Positions 21,561-54,943 of a DNA stretch of 64,000 nt are shown piece after piece. The translations under genes were made by a program, and so were the position numbers. The DNA comes from Ancylostoma caninum (taxonomy: Eukaryota > Nematoda > Chromadorea > Rhabditida > Ancylostomatidae). The stretch spans positions 1,178,001 through 1,242,000 of the forward strand of contig JBAJFG010000611.1 of the NCBI GenBank assembly GCA_037903475.1, given 5' to 3'. Positions within the stretch are counted from its first letter, which is position 1. Each line of letters starts with the position of its first letter. The notes under the pieces were generated by a model. It did not search any database. It was not told the DNA's origin and worked only from the letters and a program-made list of their open reading frames with translations.

Positions 21561-24500
21561 TACAATAATAACCACTAGGAGAAAACAAACAAATCAAACA
21601 GGGGAATATTTCGAAAAGTCCTCATTCTCATCACAGAGCAATAATTTAGAGAGCAATCATTATTATTTGATATTTATAACTATGCAATTTCGTAGGATTC
21701 GCTTTTAATTCTGAAGCTCTTGTGTTCCACGTTCTTATCGGTAGATTTCAACGATTCATCCACGATTCGCGATGGTTTTGAGAAATTTGCGACTCACAGA
21801 GCATCTGCTACTAAAATCCTTGTTCAGCCTCATTGTCAATTTGGTAACTAAAAGTTTTCAAAAAATAAGCAAAAAAAAAAACTAGCCAGTCATCATTATT
21901 CAGATCATCATGCGAATACCTTTATTAGGATTGTTTGATCTTTTGAATGAATGCGTTCCAGAGTTCTGCCTCATTGTTTTGAATGTACACAACATACCAG
22001 AGCCAAGCCAGAAGAAGTTTCATAAATTCACTCGCTATAATATTTGTTTCTCTGTTGATTTACATTGGGCTTCTGTACAGTTATACAGCGTTTTTCAGCT
22101 CATTCCCTGAGATTGAAATTGGGGCTTTGGATGACTTCCCTGTTTAAAAATATTCTACAGTATCCACTTTGTAAAAAAGCACCTAGTTCATCTGCCCACT
22201 TTTGTTCCTCAATATTCTGCGAATTCGGGATAGTTTCGTGAAGTTCTCGCTTCCCAGTCTTGACAATTTCTTCAACGAAGAAACAACCAATGAACTCATC
22301 CTGTGGCGCTGATAGTGACGCAAACTTTTGATAACCAGTTATGAAGAAGTTGACATAACTCTAAGCAGATTCGACGTACATATTTATCAAGTGAACATTA
22401 TGGAATACTTTCTACGGTCGGAACCATTCAAAGCTCCATTTCAACTACAGAAAAATGATTCAGGAAAAATCGTCAAGTAACTACGTACCAATCGAAAATC
22501 ATTCATCATCTACTATGCGAAAATTCGTCTTTTTTGTTTTATCCATTCCTTGCTAGATTATTTACTGCTCATATATTCTATGTGTTTTTATTGCACTCAT
22601 AACGAAGAAATGTATGAACCTGAAATTGACTGGTAATCAGGCCACCCTTCTTGATGCTGCCTTTTTTTCTGGAAATATATTTCCCAACCAAATCTCTTCT
22701 AATTTCTCGGGAACAGACATATTAAATGACTGTTAAGGACAAGCACTACCCTAATATACGTACAAAAATTTCCGGATTTGTGGGATGCACGTAACCATTT
22801 CCTACAAGCAACGTATGCTCTTCCCGATGGTTTCTCATTATTTCCGAGGAAACAATACTAGCTTCTGATGTGAAATGTGCTGGATTTTTCCGAATATTCG
22901 GTATTCTCAGAGAGACAGATTATCAGGATCCAATCCCGATCCTCCTTGAAATTTTCACAGCGTTACCAAAATGGAAAAAAAAGGCATTGAAATGTACTCT
23001 TTGAGGGTTTGAACTGGTTGACGTCAAAAATGCATATACATGATGCTATGGGGTTCCTATTATGGATCAAATCCAGGCTTTTGCAGGCTCATCCAGAGCT
23101 CATCAGCTCACTGCAAGCACGACTGTCCATGCAGGCGTGTTTCCTTCTCAGTTAATTATGTAATGAACAGAGGGTTGTGTGCTACACTAGAACGATGACA
23201 CAGCGAAACATTGGTGGACGTCATTCGTTTTATGGACAACTGCTCCTCAATGTCCTTTTATGAATCCATAAACTCCACAACCAAAGAGTGTAATCTCTTT
23301 CATCATACCCCATCGCACACACACACCCTTATGCGCTATAACGAACGCTTTCATTCTGCCCACGCAAGCAGCAACTCACCCGCTAAGTGTCCGGAACGCA
23401 CAGCACTTGCAGCCAGGATACCCGTTTTTGAACGTCTTCCTGAATTTGGCTGGCAGTTGGGTCGGCTCTAAGTGAGAGCGCTCTTGTTGCTATTAGATGG
23501 CCGTTGTCGACTTCTACGGCACTCACGAGTTTTGCCCTTTGCTTGGTGACGTCATTTTCGGTAGAATGTTCGGAACGTGCACTTGAGTGGGGAGGTGTCT
23601 ACGGCCACTGATACATAACTAGGTTCGTGGCGCTATGAATCCAGAAAAAGTGGCATTTTGATGGAATTACGCGATCATTCCTAATTACATTCATTATTGC
23701 TGAAAATTGCCACTTTAGCCAATTTTATCGGGATTGCAGGTGTTATTGCTACCAGAATCGGGATGTGGAGGATTCTGGAGCGAAGATACTGAAATTTTAC
23801 AGGTCAACACAATCAGAAATCTATTAAATTAGAGGCCTGGGAGCACAAAGAAGGCACAAGCCGACGAGAGTGCATGGAAGTGGAGGAGGGTGAGCGACGG
23901 CTAGAGACTTATTGGATGAAGCCTGAGGGTCGGCTATCGAGCGCCTAGGGTGGAGAGAGAGAATGCGGGCGGACGCGTAGCAGTCAGCCCAAATCTGGAA
24001 CGCGGCCATTTACATATTCGCTTAACCCCGTACTCCAGATACTCTGCTGGGTCTGTTTCGATGTGCACTCGTCCTCAGTCACACCTCATCACTTCGGCTG
24101 ACCTCATAACTCTTACGTCTCCAAGTGTTTTTTGCGTGATTCTGGATATTCCTGGACATATTGCTGTTCCCTACCTCTCTGGAGGGGAATTCTGATGTTC
24201 ATCTGTTTGTCCACAGCTTCACCTTCTGCATTTCCATTGGCTGCTGTACTGTACAGCTGGGGAAACGCGGTTACGGTAGCACATCGCTGTACCGTAACTT
24301 CCGCCCCGTTGTAATGGCGCGATTTTCTAGTGTATGCTGCGCCTGTCTATAGCAGATTCCCCGGAACATTTGGGATTCCCGAGAAATTCCTGCAGACGTT
24401 TCTACTTTTCCTCTGCAGTAATACATTTTGATTGAAGGATAGATCCTGATAGAGAAAAAAAGCTGGATAACTGTGTCTTAGGTGCGAAAAAAGTTAACGG

Positions 24501-25070
24501 CAATTTTTCACCAGTGACAGTGAATTTCCACTGCAAAAGTGCTGGAACTGAGCACGAACAAGTCAGCTTTTTGAATGTGATAAACGAGAGATTCGAAAGC
24601 CTGCTCGACCGACGGACGCCCCTATTCCCACGTCGAAGATTATGGCGACGCAGAACATTCGATTAAATAGGGTGTTGCGGGCTGCTCGAGGGGGTTTGCA
24701 CTTGTCTAACTCTAGCCTTCTTGCCGAGTTCTAAGCCAAATATGCCCGTTCACACTGTCTCTGAGGAATGACCGCTGCTGACATAGCGAAGCGCTCTCCT
24801 GGATCTGTCCTGTCCAGAATCCATCTATTTGACCATCTGCTCTTTCTCTCACTTTCACCTCCATGAACCATCTCATTCATCTACTGAGCAATGACGGACC
24901 ATAACCCGTGCTGATACCTCCAGGAAGTAGTATCGATTGAGGGAGTACAATGAGTGTCGCTCGAAACTCAATGCTCTCCTCTGTGCTTCTCCCATTTTCT
25001 TTGCGCTTTTTTCCTTTTCTGGAGTTTCCCTCCCATGATGAGTCTCATGGCTTATTACCAGCATTGCAGG
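21561..25070. other. Region upstream of sad-1, no other gene recognised
   Basis: AT-rich to about 23.2 kb and GC-richer from 23.3 to 25.1 kb, which may include sad-1 promoter elements or upstream non-coding exons. A 9-bp stem-loop lies at 24270-24298. Confidence 0.35.
24261..24306 (+). other. Stem-loop GTTACGGTA/TACCGTAAC
   Basis: A perfect 9-bp stem, GTTACGGTA (24270-24278) with TACCGTAAC (24290-24298) and an 11-nt loop, with GGGG/CCCC-type pairing possible further out. It may be a structured RNA or chance. Confidence 0.25.
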
Positions 25071-25117
25071 TGGTTGGCACGTACATGATTGCGTCCATCA
25101 AACGGGCGTAATCTTCT
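25071..25117 (+). promoter_or_regulatory. Candidate SL trans-splice acceptor and 5' UTR of sad-1
   Basis: CCAGCATTGCAG ends at 25079, 38 bases before the chosen ATG at 25118. An in-frame TAA at 25109-25111 rules out upstream extension without splicing. In nematodes such an AG often receives a spliced leader. Confidence 0.35.
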
Positions 25118-45955
<20,838 letters not shown>

Positions 45956-46918
45956 TTTTTACATTGTTAATTTATTTTTGTTTATGGTATACGTTTACAA
46001 TTGAATTATGACCGAATCATGGGCAGATTTCTTCGTGTTCTCTTCCCTTTCCAAGCACCTTCACTTTACGATCTCGCATTGTATTACTGTACGATTTTCG
46101 TGGTTCTCGCGTTCAACATAGCTAATAGTAGAAGCAGCAGCAGCAGCAGCAGATAGCGTTTAGACTCATGCATCGTGGATCTGAACTGATACGCGCGCGC
46201 GCAAATCGCTCGCCTAGGGCACGAAATACTACTCTATTCGATTTCGGTGTCGTTCTCAAGCATGTGTTTCCCATCTCGCGTTTAACACTCCGCTTTGCTG
46301 TGTCATTTTTGTGAGATTCGTCGTCGGGTTCCAGCACTTCATTGTTGCGTTTAACGCATTTACACAGAATTTTGTTTTTTTTCAACGAACTCTTTCATTT
46401 CTGTTGTCGCAACACACTGTAGCAAGTTGACTGACATAGCTTTGGACTGTCATGTTCTCCTTCTAGTGATCGGTATCATGCATAAATATTAGCACATAAA
46501 ATTATGGAATCACATGCACAAGCACGTACAGTCATCCTTGATGACTTTGGAACACATTAAAATGGAATAGATGGATACATATTCACATCTACGTACATTA
46601 TCGGAGAGAGAACAAACTATCAGGACTGTCAACGTGGCAGTATTGTAAACAGTAACAGAAAAGGTAAACGAAAACGAGTTATGACATGGTATTATGCTAG
46701 TATGGGAAGCCAATAGAAAGAAAACAGCTAGAACAATGATAAAATTCAGGCTAACCATCTGGGAGCGATATTGAATAGACAGATTTGCAAGTAACTACAC
46801 ATGTACTATACCAGTATTAGGAGTTTTTTGCAGTTCTCGATGGCAAGCGAAGACCGTGAGAATACTTTCTTTTATAGAGGAAATAAGGAAATGGCTCAAA
46901 ACTCACAAAATTCTAACT
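45956..46918. other. Interval between convergent sad-1 and Ly6-type gene
   Basis: It holds the 3' UTR of sad-1 and that of the facing gene. No canonical AATAAA was spotted close to either stop. An (AGC)n tract lies at 46134-46152. Confidence 0.5.
46134..46152. repeat. (GCA)n microsatellite
   Basis: Six uninterrupted GCA units in the 3' flank of sad-1. Confidence 0.8.
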
Positions 46919-48434
46919 TCAAAACAACTCCACGCTAATAAGAAAAGCTAAGGAAACAATGACTAGCGCTCCACTGTACGAATCGAGCGTTCTGGAAGAA
47001 TTGCAGTAGTCATTGAAACAGGTACATTTCAGTACGCGAACTCCAAGGATTGATGTTTGCTCGCACATGTCTACTCCTGAAAATATACATCACATTACAG
47101 GAAAGTGTGAACTGCTGAACTGCATTGAAGTATTACCGCCAAATGGTAGGATTGCACATCCACGAATCATCGTGATGATACGCCTGTCTTGGTCGTACCA
47201 CATTCCCACTGAAATCATTACATTCTTAGCTGCTAAAATTTCATTAATCCATAGTTTGTCCATAATTCATGCCCAGAAATGTTTTGAGCTGAAACGGCAG
47301 TTATTAGATTGCTGCGAACGTTTTCGGCCATTTCCAGGCTTCCTTCTCAAATTAATTTTACTTACTAAACTAACTAACAGCAACGCAGCATATGTGCTAC
47401 CATTATTGACAGGAATTCCGGCGGTAAAAAGAGGATTTGTTGGCAGCAGGTTCCAATGAACGGTTTCCTTGTAATTTAGTCAGACACACCACTACCTTCC
47501 GAGGAGGTAGTTGTCGTTTTGGTGGCGAAATCCAAGGTTACCTGCACGCGAGTAACCCACATTGTTTTACCTACAGAACCCGCTTCTCGTCACTGGTGAA
47601 TATTTTCGAACCAAACGAAAATCAATTGAGAAGACAAAAAGTTTGGGCACGCTTCCTCCGCACACAATCACAATGGAATGGCAAGATAAATTGGGTGTTG
47701 TTAGGCTTTTGACACACATTTATATACGTTAGGATAAGAAAGTAGGGAATCATCCCGAACATTTCTGGAACACACAAAAGTATATAACTGGCGGGAATCT
47801 TCCGCTACAAGCAAACAGAAAGGTTATACTGAGGATTCCTCCCAAAAGCAGTTGAAACTAGATGAATTGCTTCGTTTATAGGCGGAAATTCGGGTCAGAC
47901 AGTGAATTCCACTTGAAATTATGGAATAACTCCTGTAGTGAGATCATACACAAGGTTGAAATAGAGTCTCTGAGATCGATTCATACATGTTGGGCTCTTC
48001 CACTCATTCAAAAGACGTGGGTTTCAGGTTAAAAATTATATCAAAACAAGAGAGTCTTCTATTTGTCTATGGTAGAGTTTCACTTGCGGTATAGGCCGGG
48101 AACTGCAAATACCCTCACCTTGCACCATTGCCCTTATGGAAATTGTTGAGAAAATTTGCTAACTTATTGCTGACATTTTGGATGAGTGGGTCTGCTCTCA
48201 TCGATCACAATTTGCAAACGTGGCATTTGAATATGACTAAGCAGCTCACTTACTTTTGTCAACTCCTCCTGAGTAAGCAGCAATTTTGACGCACCCAAAT
48301 AAGCCGTACTGACATGAAGTAGCAGTGTATTTGCACTCCTGTCCTTGGGAAGATGTGCACTCATAGCAGGTTATAGAGAATGCAGATGAAACACAGGCTA
48401 GAAAGGAGAATACACGAAAATGTCCTCGCCGCAT
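46919..48434 (-). CDS. Small secreted/GPI-anchored Ly6/uPAR-type three-finger protein
   Basis: Three exons on the - strand: 48434-48254, 47208-47137 and 47076-46919, giving 136 codons with matching phases (1, 1) and GT-AG ends. Exon 1 encodes a signal peptide (about 20 residues, MRRGHFRVFSFLACVSSAFS) followed by the Ly6-like start ITCYECTS. The middle exon has RGCA. The last exon has the family's closing motif CTCFNDYCN, then a hydrophobic tail (SGALVIVSLAFLISVELF) that fits GPI attachment. TTGCAG lies five bases before the ATG and could be an SL trans-splice site. The gene is convergent with sad-1. C. elegans has many such proteins with largely unknown roles, some acting on synaptic receptors. 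The function here is unknown. Confidence 0.75.
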
Positions 48435-49039
48435 CAGCTGCAAGAGGAAAACAAATTGTCCTGGAACATAGGGAATGAAACATTCTCATGCCTCACCCAC
48501 CTGAAGGCTTGTTGTGCAGCAGATGACACATAGGCGATGAATGCTTGTTTGATTACAGTCCTGAGTTATGGGCACGACTGGACCGCAGTCAAGCCCTTCC
48601 CATGCACCTCAATCCATGTTTGCGTACGCAGCTTCTTGGCCGGTAACATCGTATCGTTCCGCAAATAGAACGCATATGTCAGGAATAAGTTTAAAAAATG
48701 TATCTTAGCATTGCTTATTAGTTCCACGGCATTGTTACGAAAAGTATCGACGCTGAGAACATCACGCTGATGACTAAGTTTTTCAACATTTTTAGGATTC
48801 TTGAAAATGAGCTACATTAGGACGAACAAAAAATGCCACAGCGCAGTAGCATGATCACACTGATACTACGCAAAAGAAAGTGTCGACTTCATGAAAGAGC
48901 AGATGTTATTCTAATTTTACATTCCTGTAATGCTCATGCTTCAATATTTCTTTACATTCGATTTTTCATAGTTTTGTATTGTTCTCTCCTTTTTCAACCA
49001 TTCAATATCGTTTACAAAGTGTGCTGTTTCAATATTCAT
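48435..49039. other. Upstream region of Ly6-type gene
   Basis: About 600 bp with no ORF of note. It should contain the promoter of the - strand gene. Confidence 0.4.
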
Positions 49040-49080
49040 CTATTTATTGTTTATTTATTTATTACATATGGAGGCCATGT
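49040..49080 (-). repeat. Retroposon 3' end: hairpin plus A-rich tail
   Basis: On the - strand, ACATGG-loop-CCATATGT (49064-49080) is followed by AATAAATAAATAAACAATAA (49044-49063). It probably ends the RT fragment upstream. Confidence 0.5.
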
Positions 49081-50815
49081 GGGCAGAAATATTGGGTTGG
49101 GCAATGGGTTCGTGCGGGTTTTTTTCAACTCATTTTCTCGGGGATTTGATCTAACTCCGATAGCCTACCATAGGTCATCTTATAGCTCTTGTTTTGCTCT
49201 TTACAAATGTTATAACCAATTTTCCCAATTCCCGCTACTTCTCGTTTTCTGCATGAAATGTGAAAATTTCTAAATCGAGAAGAGCGAACATCTCCGACAT
49301 CTCCAACTGTTCGACTACACTAACGGAACAAATGCAGCTCAAGCTGATAGAGATGTCAATAGTGTCTAAATGGGAACCATTACTGTTGAACGGACAGCGC
49401 AGAAGTGTATGTCTGCCTCAGAGAGGTCGATTTTGGGCTGGAGGATGTACCTTGTTCTGTACGCACAGTTCGTACAGTTACGAGAAGATTTTACGTAAGG
49501 ACTTGCTCTAGATGTGAAGAAGAAGTACTGCGCATATTAACTCTCAGAAAAAAACCTAAGTTCAACTAGTCCACTTCGTGAAAACACTGAATGCTCAGAA
49601 AAACGGCACGAACTTATTGCACAACCTAATAAAAATGCAATTAACATATATTACATATCATAGATGATAGCAACTATAGCATATGAACGAAGCTGTATAT
49701 TCTATTAAAAGGTATCGGGAATATTTGATGACCTGATAAATTTTTTTGCTAATTTTCTGAATTTCACTTCACAGGGATGCTATGACTTTTGCTGAGATTC
49801 AGATACTGGGTTCCTGCACGGTTAACAGAAAAGTGTTGCCTTGTGGATGTAATTGCTTTATGGAATGAAATTTTATTCAAATCACCCCTATCAGTGGAAG
49901 TGATGAATTCAAAGAAACTCGTGAGGTTCACACTTGCGATGTTAGTTAGCATTTTGTGATTCATGGCCAGATCATTGACTTTTCGCCGTTCCAGAAGTGA
50001 GCTGAGATTTAAATGTTTATTATGGGCAGATGAATTTTACGATAGGATACGATTTTTTGGAGCAGATAAGGACACACTAGAATAGGTCTTACATAGGTCT
50101 TATGTGGTGCAATTAGTATTCCACTATTCTTTGTATATAACGACTTGAAAAGATTGAACGATCTTTTGTTAGCTTCATTCACAATTGTTCTGCAGTGGTT
50201 ATCAAAACTCACATTCTCGTCTATTTGAAAACCAAGGTCTCGTATCTCACGAACAGATTGGAGTGTGGTGTTATTAATACTATAATGAGCTTTTTTGTAA
50301 TTATGACCTAAATGTAAAACTTAAGTCTTCTCTAGGTGAAGCGGTAGATTCCAAGATTCAAGTTTCAACAACAGACTCTTAAGAAATGCTCCACTCACCT
50401 GCACAGGCCAGCCATGGCTTGCTGCGGATCCAGTCGATGCCTCGATGAGGTTTGGGTTTGAAGCAAAATGCACTAACTAGGGCGTACATAGATAAAGTAG
50501 TGAAGCTAACAACAAAATTGGGTGCAAATCTCTCCGCGTTTCCACCCAAGCCATCCTGAAAACACTGCTCTTCGAATATCTACTCGCGAAATGTCTACTA
50601 CTTCAGAAAAAATATAGCTCATTAATTGCATATTGTAAACGATCTACCGTATTCAGTGGTAACTATAGAGTAGATTTTGATATCATCGGCATAGACCTTA
50701 AATTTCACACCGGTCCTATCAATTATGGTAGGAATGTCGTAGAAGTAAATATTGAAGAGCCGCTTTGATTAAACGCAACCATGTGGAAGACGCTGGAGGG
50801 CATTTTTCACGGTGG
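49040..50815 (-). mobile_element. Decayed non-LTR retrotransposon (CR1/jockey-like), 5' truncated
   Basis: Reading the - strand: a degraded LFNIY segment near 50760, the RT catalytic box as KVYADDIKIYS near 50680, an inserted or unreadable stretch of ~130 bp, RDLGFQIDENVSF near 50240, KTYVRPIL near 50100, and the C-terminal thumb with TSFFEFITSTDRGD and TRQHFSVNRAG ending near 49764. Several stops and frameshifts are present. About 0.7 kb further on, the hairpin-plus-tail 3' end lies at 49040-49080 in the same orientation. No active enzyme is expected. Confidence 0.75.
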
Positions 50816-51680
50816 AGTAGGATTCATTGACTCTGACTTAGAATGTGTGTTCGGAAAGAAATTCAGGGTTCTATGTGTCTTTCTGAAAATCTTTCTGAAA
50901 TTATTTGTACATCCCTTATTATAAACGACATCCCTTAACTGACATATCACGTATCTACAAAAATATGGGTCGCAGTGGCTCAGCAGACTGGAAGATAGTG
51001 GCAGACAAAAAAAGGGGGGGGGGGGGAGAATTTGGATCTCCAGCACCTTAGAGACACTAGCGGTTAGAAATTCAAAAATAAAGCTGTAAAAGCAAAGTCT
51101 GGGCCCAGCCATTTACAAAAATTGGTGATATATTGTCAAAAAATAAGGAATTACAAACGAAAAAGTACAAAGTTTTTGTTTGTTTTATTGAATCCTCAAG
51201 ACAGCTCGGATTCACAAAAAGGAATCTAGAACCAGAAGAGCACGTGTTCTTCTTTTCACTGCTTGATGTTAAGGGTACTTCACCTCACAGTAAACAAAAG
51301 CATGTTCGTGACTCAATTTTCTCAGCTTCTTTCACGGAAACTAGCAGTGTCGTAGCTCCTGTTTACGCCTACACATCCACCACATCGTATGAATGAGGCG
51401 TAGAGAGTTTTCAAGGAGTTGCTTTAGTGCTCTCAGCGTGGCGCCAGAAGTCTGGAAAGCAGAACGAGAGAATGGGGAGGGGTTTTATCCCGAATTCGAT
51501 TGAAACGTCCCTCTAAAACAATGTTGCGCTCGGTTTCCACGAACTTATTCTACCATACGTGTTATATAATGGTAAAGCACTGCTCAAATGTTAATCGTTT
51601 GAAGGCAGAGAATGAAATTAAAGAGAAAGCTCCAAAGTGGAGAGAAACTTTTGCGACAACCTCATTCTACCGCAAAACTT
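50816..51680. other. Intergenic DNA between two retrotransposon fragments
   Basis: It contains an A7G13-type homopolymer run at about 51007-51026 and no convincing ORF. Confidence 0.4.
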
Positions 51681-51715
51681 GTATTATTTATTTATTTATT
51701 TGTACGTGGGAGTAC
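51681..51715 (-). repeat. Retroposon 3' end: hairpin plus A-rich tail
   Basis: On the - strand, GTAC-TCCCAC-GTAC (51702-51715) is followed at once by AAATAAATAAATAAATAATA. It directly ties this layout to an RT-bearing element. Confidence 0.55.
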
Positions 51716-52490
51716 CAAGCTGAATGACAAATCATAGTAAAAAAGGCATGGAAGTAGTGCGAAAAACTCTTGAATCCACAATAAACAAACCTGTAGAGAA
51801 ACGAATACAGTTCAAGAAGGTTCACGAATGACAAACTAACAAGCTGCTTCTTTCAGAAACTTGTCTACGACTCTCTCGTGCTGCGATAAGGAACTCGGCA
51901 GGATACATTTCTTGGAAATTTTCAGGAAAACAGATACTGCCCTTTGTGTAAAGAATGGTGACCATAATGAGCTTTTCGCTATAGAATACGTAACCTTAAA
52001 TGGGCCACCTCTAATGCAAGTGGAGGATAATGCGTAAAACTTATCTATGGGGAGATGAACTTTCTTGCAGATAAATTTGTAGACATGACAAGGTCATATT
52101 TTATTCTTCGTGGAGCAAGCGAAGGGATTTTAAATATGCAATTACGTGCAGAAGCCGCAGGAATGTTGGCGTAGTCATACCCATGTAGCCTTACCCAAAT
52201 TTCTCTAGTAAGACTGTTTTGTACAGCTTCAATTCTCGAAATTGAGCGTTTGGATTTTGGACTGAAAACTGGAGCTCCATACTCAAGAATTGGCCGCACA
52301 TAAGATTTGTAAGCTTGTAAAAGATCGGTAGGTGACTTTGTACACAAGGACTTGAAGATGTTAAAGAAAATTTTATCCGCCTTTGTTGCTATAATATTGC
52401 AATGGTTATCAAATATCAGTTTCGTATTAAAAGTGAAACCCAATTCGCGAGTGGTGTCAGTGCTGTCTAGTTGACTCTCCGAGGTAATAA
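51681..52490 (-). mobile_element. 5'-truncated non-LTR retrotransposon, RT C-terminus plus 3' end
   Basis: The - strand frame 52443-52045 (about 130 codons without a stop) carries RELGFTFNTKLIFDNH, SYVRPILEYGAPVFSP, RISRIEAVQN-like SISRIEAVQNSLTREIW and LHGYDY, the typical C-terminal part of CR1/jockey-type reverse transcriptase. It extends upstream to about 52485 (ESQLDSTDTT). About 330 bp downstream is the hairpin and (AAAT)n tail. It is less decayed than the neighbouring copy at 49.0-50.8 kb. Confidence 0.8.
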
Positions 52491-52763
52491 ATGTTCCTTA
52501 TAATGCATTAGAGAATTAAAATGAAAGACAACAAAATTTCGGCAAATAAATAAGAGCTTTTTCATTTACTTGATATATACGTAAACATCCTCCTACTTTC
52601 GTGATTACCTCCCAACAACAAACTATTAGCTTTCTTCTCAGGTGGGTTAGCAAGTACGTACATGCATTATTGGTCGCCTTACCATACATAACTACATTTT
52701 TCGTGAGAAGCTTAACCAACCACAGTTTAGAACGCTTTAGACAGAGTTCGACAAACAGAGCCT

Positions 52764-53054
52764 TTGTGTTTTGTCGCGAGCTCCGGAAACCTTGACAAAT
52801 TCATTGAGGTTGGCACTTCGAAGGCCCAGTCCCAAAAGTTCACGGTTTGTACGAACGGTATAACGCACATTCATGCACTTGATGTTGCAGACTTTTCTGC
52901 AAAGTTGTTAACAGAAGGAACAGAAAAACGTCCCCGAACTGAAATTATTGTTTGTTTCGTTTCAGAGAACGATCTTCTCACTACAGCACGTCTTTGCAAG
53001 TTGCTTTCCGTTCATTTGCTTAAACGCGACCTCGTTGGCACAAAACAAGGATAA
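52764..53054 (+). other. Unassigned ORF with coding-like composition
   Basis: About 96 codons to TAA at 53052. Its second half (HALDVADFSAKLL, TEIIVCFVSENDLLTTARLC, KRDLVGTKQG) looks like real protein but belongs to no family I recognise. No clear exon partners; it may be a gene fragment or retrocopy. Confidence 0.2.
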
Positions 53055-54943
53055 AATAATATACATATATGTAATAACATGCCTGCGAGTATGATTTTTA
53101 TGGAAGTTGCTTCCCAGGGAGCTTCTCTTTCTGTATAGACGATGGTCGATCAACCTCCACAAACCACACATCGTTATCGTGCTGCTTGAAAGAATCATCA
53201 TCAATCAGAGAGCACCTTCGGAATTGCTGGCTATTTCCAATTGAATCGCAAAGACTATAGATTGCTATTTGCACAACATCTAGTTTTTCTTTTTCTTTGA
53301 GAATCAAGAATGACAGTGTTGCTGTGATTTTGTTGAAAAGTTAAAAAGTTGTGTTGAAACGTTGTGAGAAGTACTAACGTCGTGTTCAATTCGAATGAAA
53401 GCATTTCAAATGATAAATTAGTTAAACGTTCAAATAGAAAAATGAGGACGATATGAAGAGAAGGATTTCAAGAGGATTTCAGCGGATATAAAATGAGGGC
53501 ACATTCTCCGGAATACTGTGCAAGTGCATTTCGAAATCCAATGATGAGCAAATTGAAAAGTGGAGCAATGTAGTTATTTTTCTGCTAGTGGCATGGGAAA
53601 GAAGATTCACGAAGTCCTGTGAATAGTGACAAATTTCCTAAAATAATTCTCAAAAGTTTCCTGGGAAAATAACGCACCAAAGATGGATGTCTGACGAAAA
53701 GAGTGTGCATGAACACATCACAAAATTTTATTTATTCTCGAGAGTGTGACACAGACATTGAGAAATTATAATAGGCATAGACCGTGTCGGCCCATAAACA
53801 AATGTTTCTAAACCATTTTCAACCGGTTCGCCCTGTTCAGCTTGCTCACAATTTAGTGCAGTAAGGATAATTCCACTCGGAAGCGCTTCATCTTTTCGAA
53901 AATTCGCTTAGACTTCGACATTGGCCGCTGTGATGTGCTAGATGTGACGGAGGATTGGTGGCATAAACAAATTATTATTATTGAGCCCTTCCAGTACCAA
54001 GATTGTTTTAAAAGATTTTTTTCACGGACTATCAGTTACATGTACGTCTTCCTAGGTAGCAGTTGCTCAGAGCACTCAAGACACATGTAGATGAATAGGT
54101 AACACTTGATACGGTACTCCATACCTGATTTGATCGTCGTTTCCATTTTAATATGAGTAATTACTGATATTGTTGTATCACAGATTCTGTACAGGTGGTT
54201 TGTCTAATAATAGTTATATGTGCTCTCTTCTCCTTGTTATTTTCCAATGGAGCACTTCGAGTGAATGAACAAGCAAGTAAATAAATACATTGAAATTTTG
54301 TAAATAATACGAGGACTGTATCCGCTTCTCAATAATGTTCAGTTTACCAATTTCAAAAATTACTTCTGTAATATTGACGAGACGTTTTCATCGTCGAACC
54401 GAACTGTGAAGCTCTACTACTTGCACCAACATCCAAGCCAGTCGCAGTAAGCGCGATTAAGTCCTGCCTTCTTCGACCACACCCATTCGTATCCGTTGAG
54501 CAGCACCTCCTCGGAATGTATGATGCACATTTGTTCCGACACGTTCTGACACGTAGCGCTTGGTTACTAACCATTCTAGACGAAAGAGAATTGTGAGATT
54601 AGTGTGGTACGTGTCAGGACTGTTAAAAGCAACGGAAACGTAGTGAAACTGCGTCGCAACGATGGCACTTAGTGGCTGCGATGTGGAAGGATCTATGGGA
54701 CCACAACTGGGTAGAGATATAGTGACTATTCCTGTTAGACATTATTTCAACTTAATTTTCTCAGTGTGGGAAACAATTTCTTAACACAGGACCAGACAAA
54801 AATTCAGAACAAAAGACGACTATGAGAATAGATACTATGACGAACTATGACCTAAGCATAACTTTCCAGCAGCCCCAGTGGTCCTTCCTCATGAGAGTAG
54901 GCGTCCAACCGACTTCTCTGGTGAAGAACTTGGCACTTAACCA
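53055..54943. other. Intergenic DNA, no gene recognised
   Basis: AT-rich sequence with one + strand retroposon tail at 54253-54288. Confidence 0.4.
54253..54288 (+). repeat. Retroposon 3' end: hairpin plus A-rich tail
   Basis: CACT-TCG-AGTG (54253-54263), a spacer, then AAGTAAATAAATAC. The preceding word TGGAGCACTT matches the copy at 11231-11275. Confidence 0.45.

Noticed and set aside
46192..46201. GC dinucleotide run and nearby GCA repeat as possible coding repeat
   Set aside because: They lie in the 3' flank of sad-1 after the stop; simple microsatellites explain them.
47013..47459. 148-codon + strand ORF
   Set aside because: It is antisense to exons 2 and 3 of the Ly6-type gene, which has better coding evidence.
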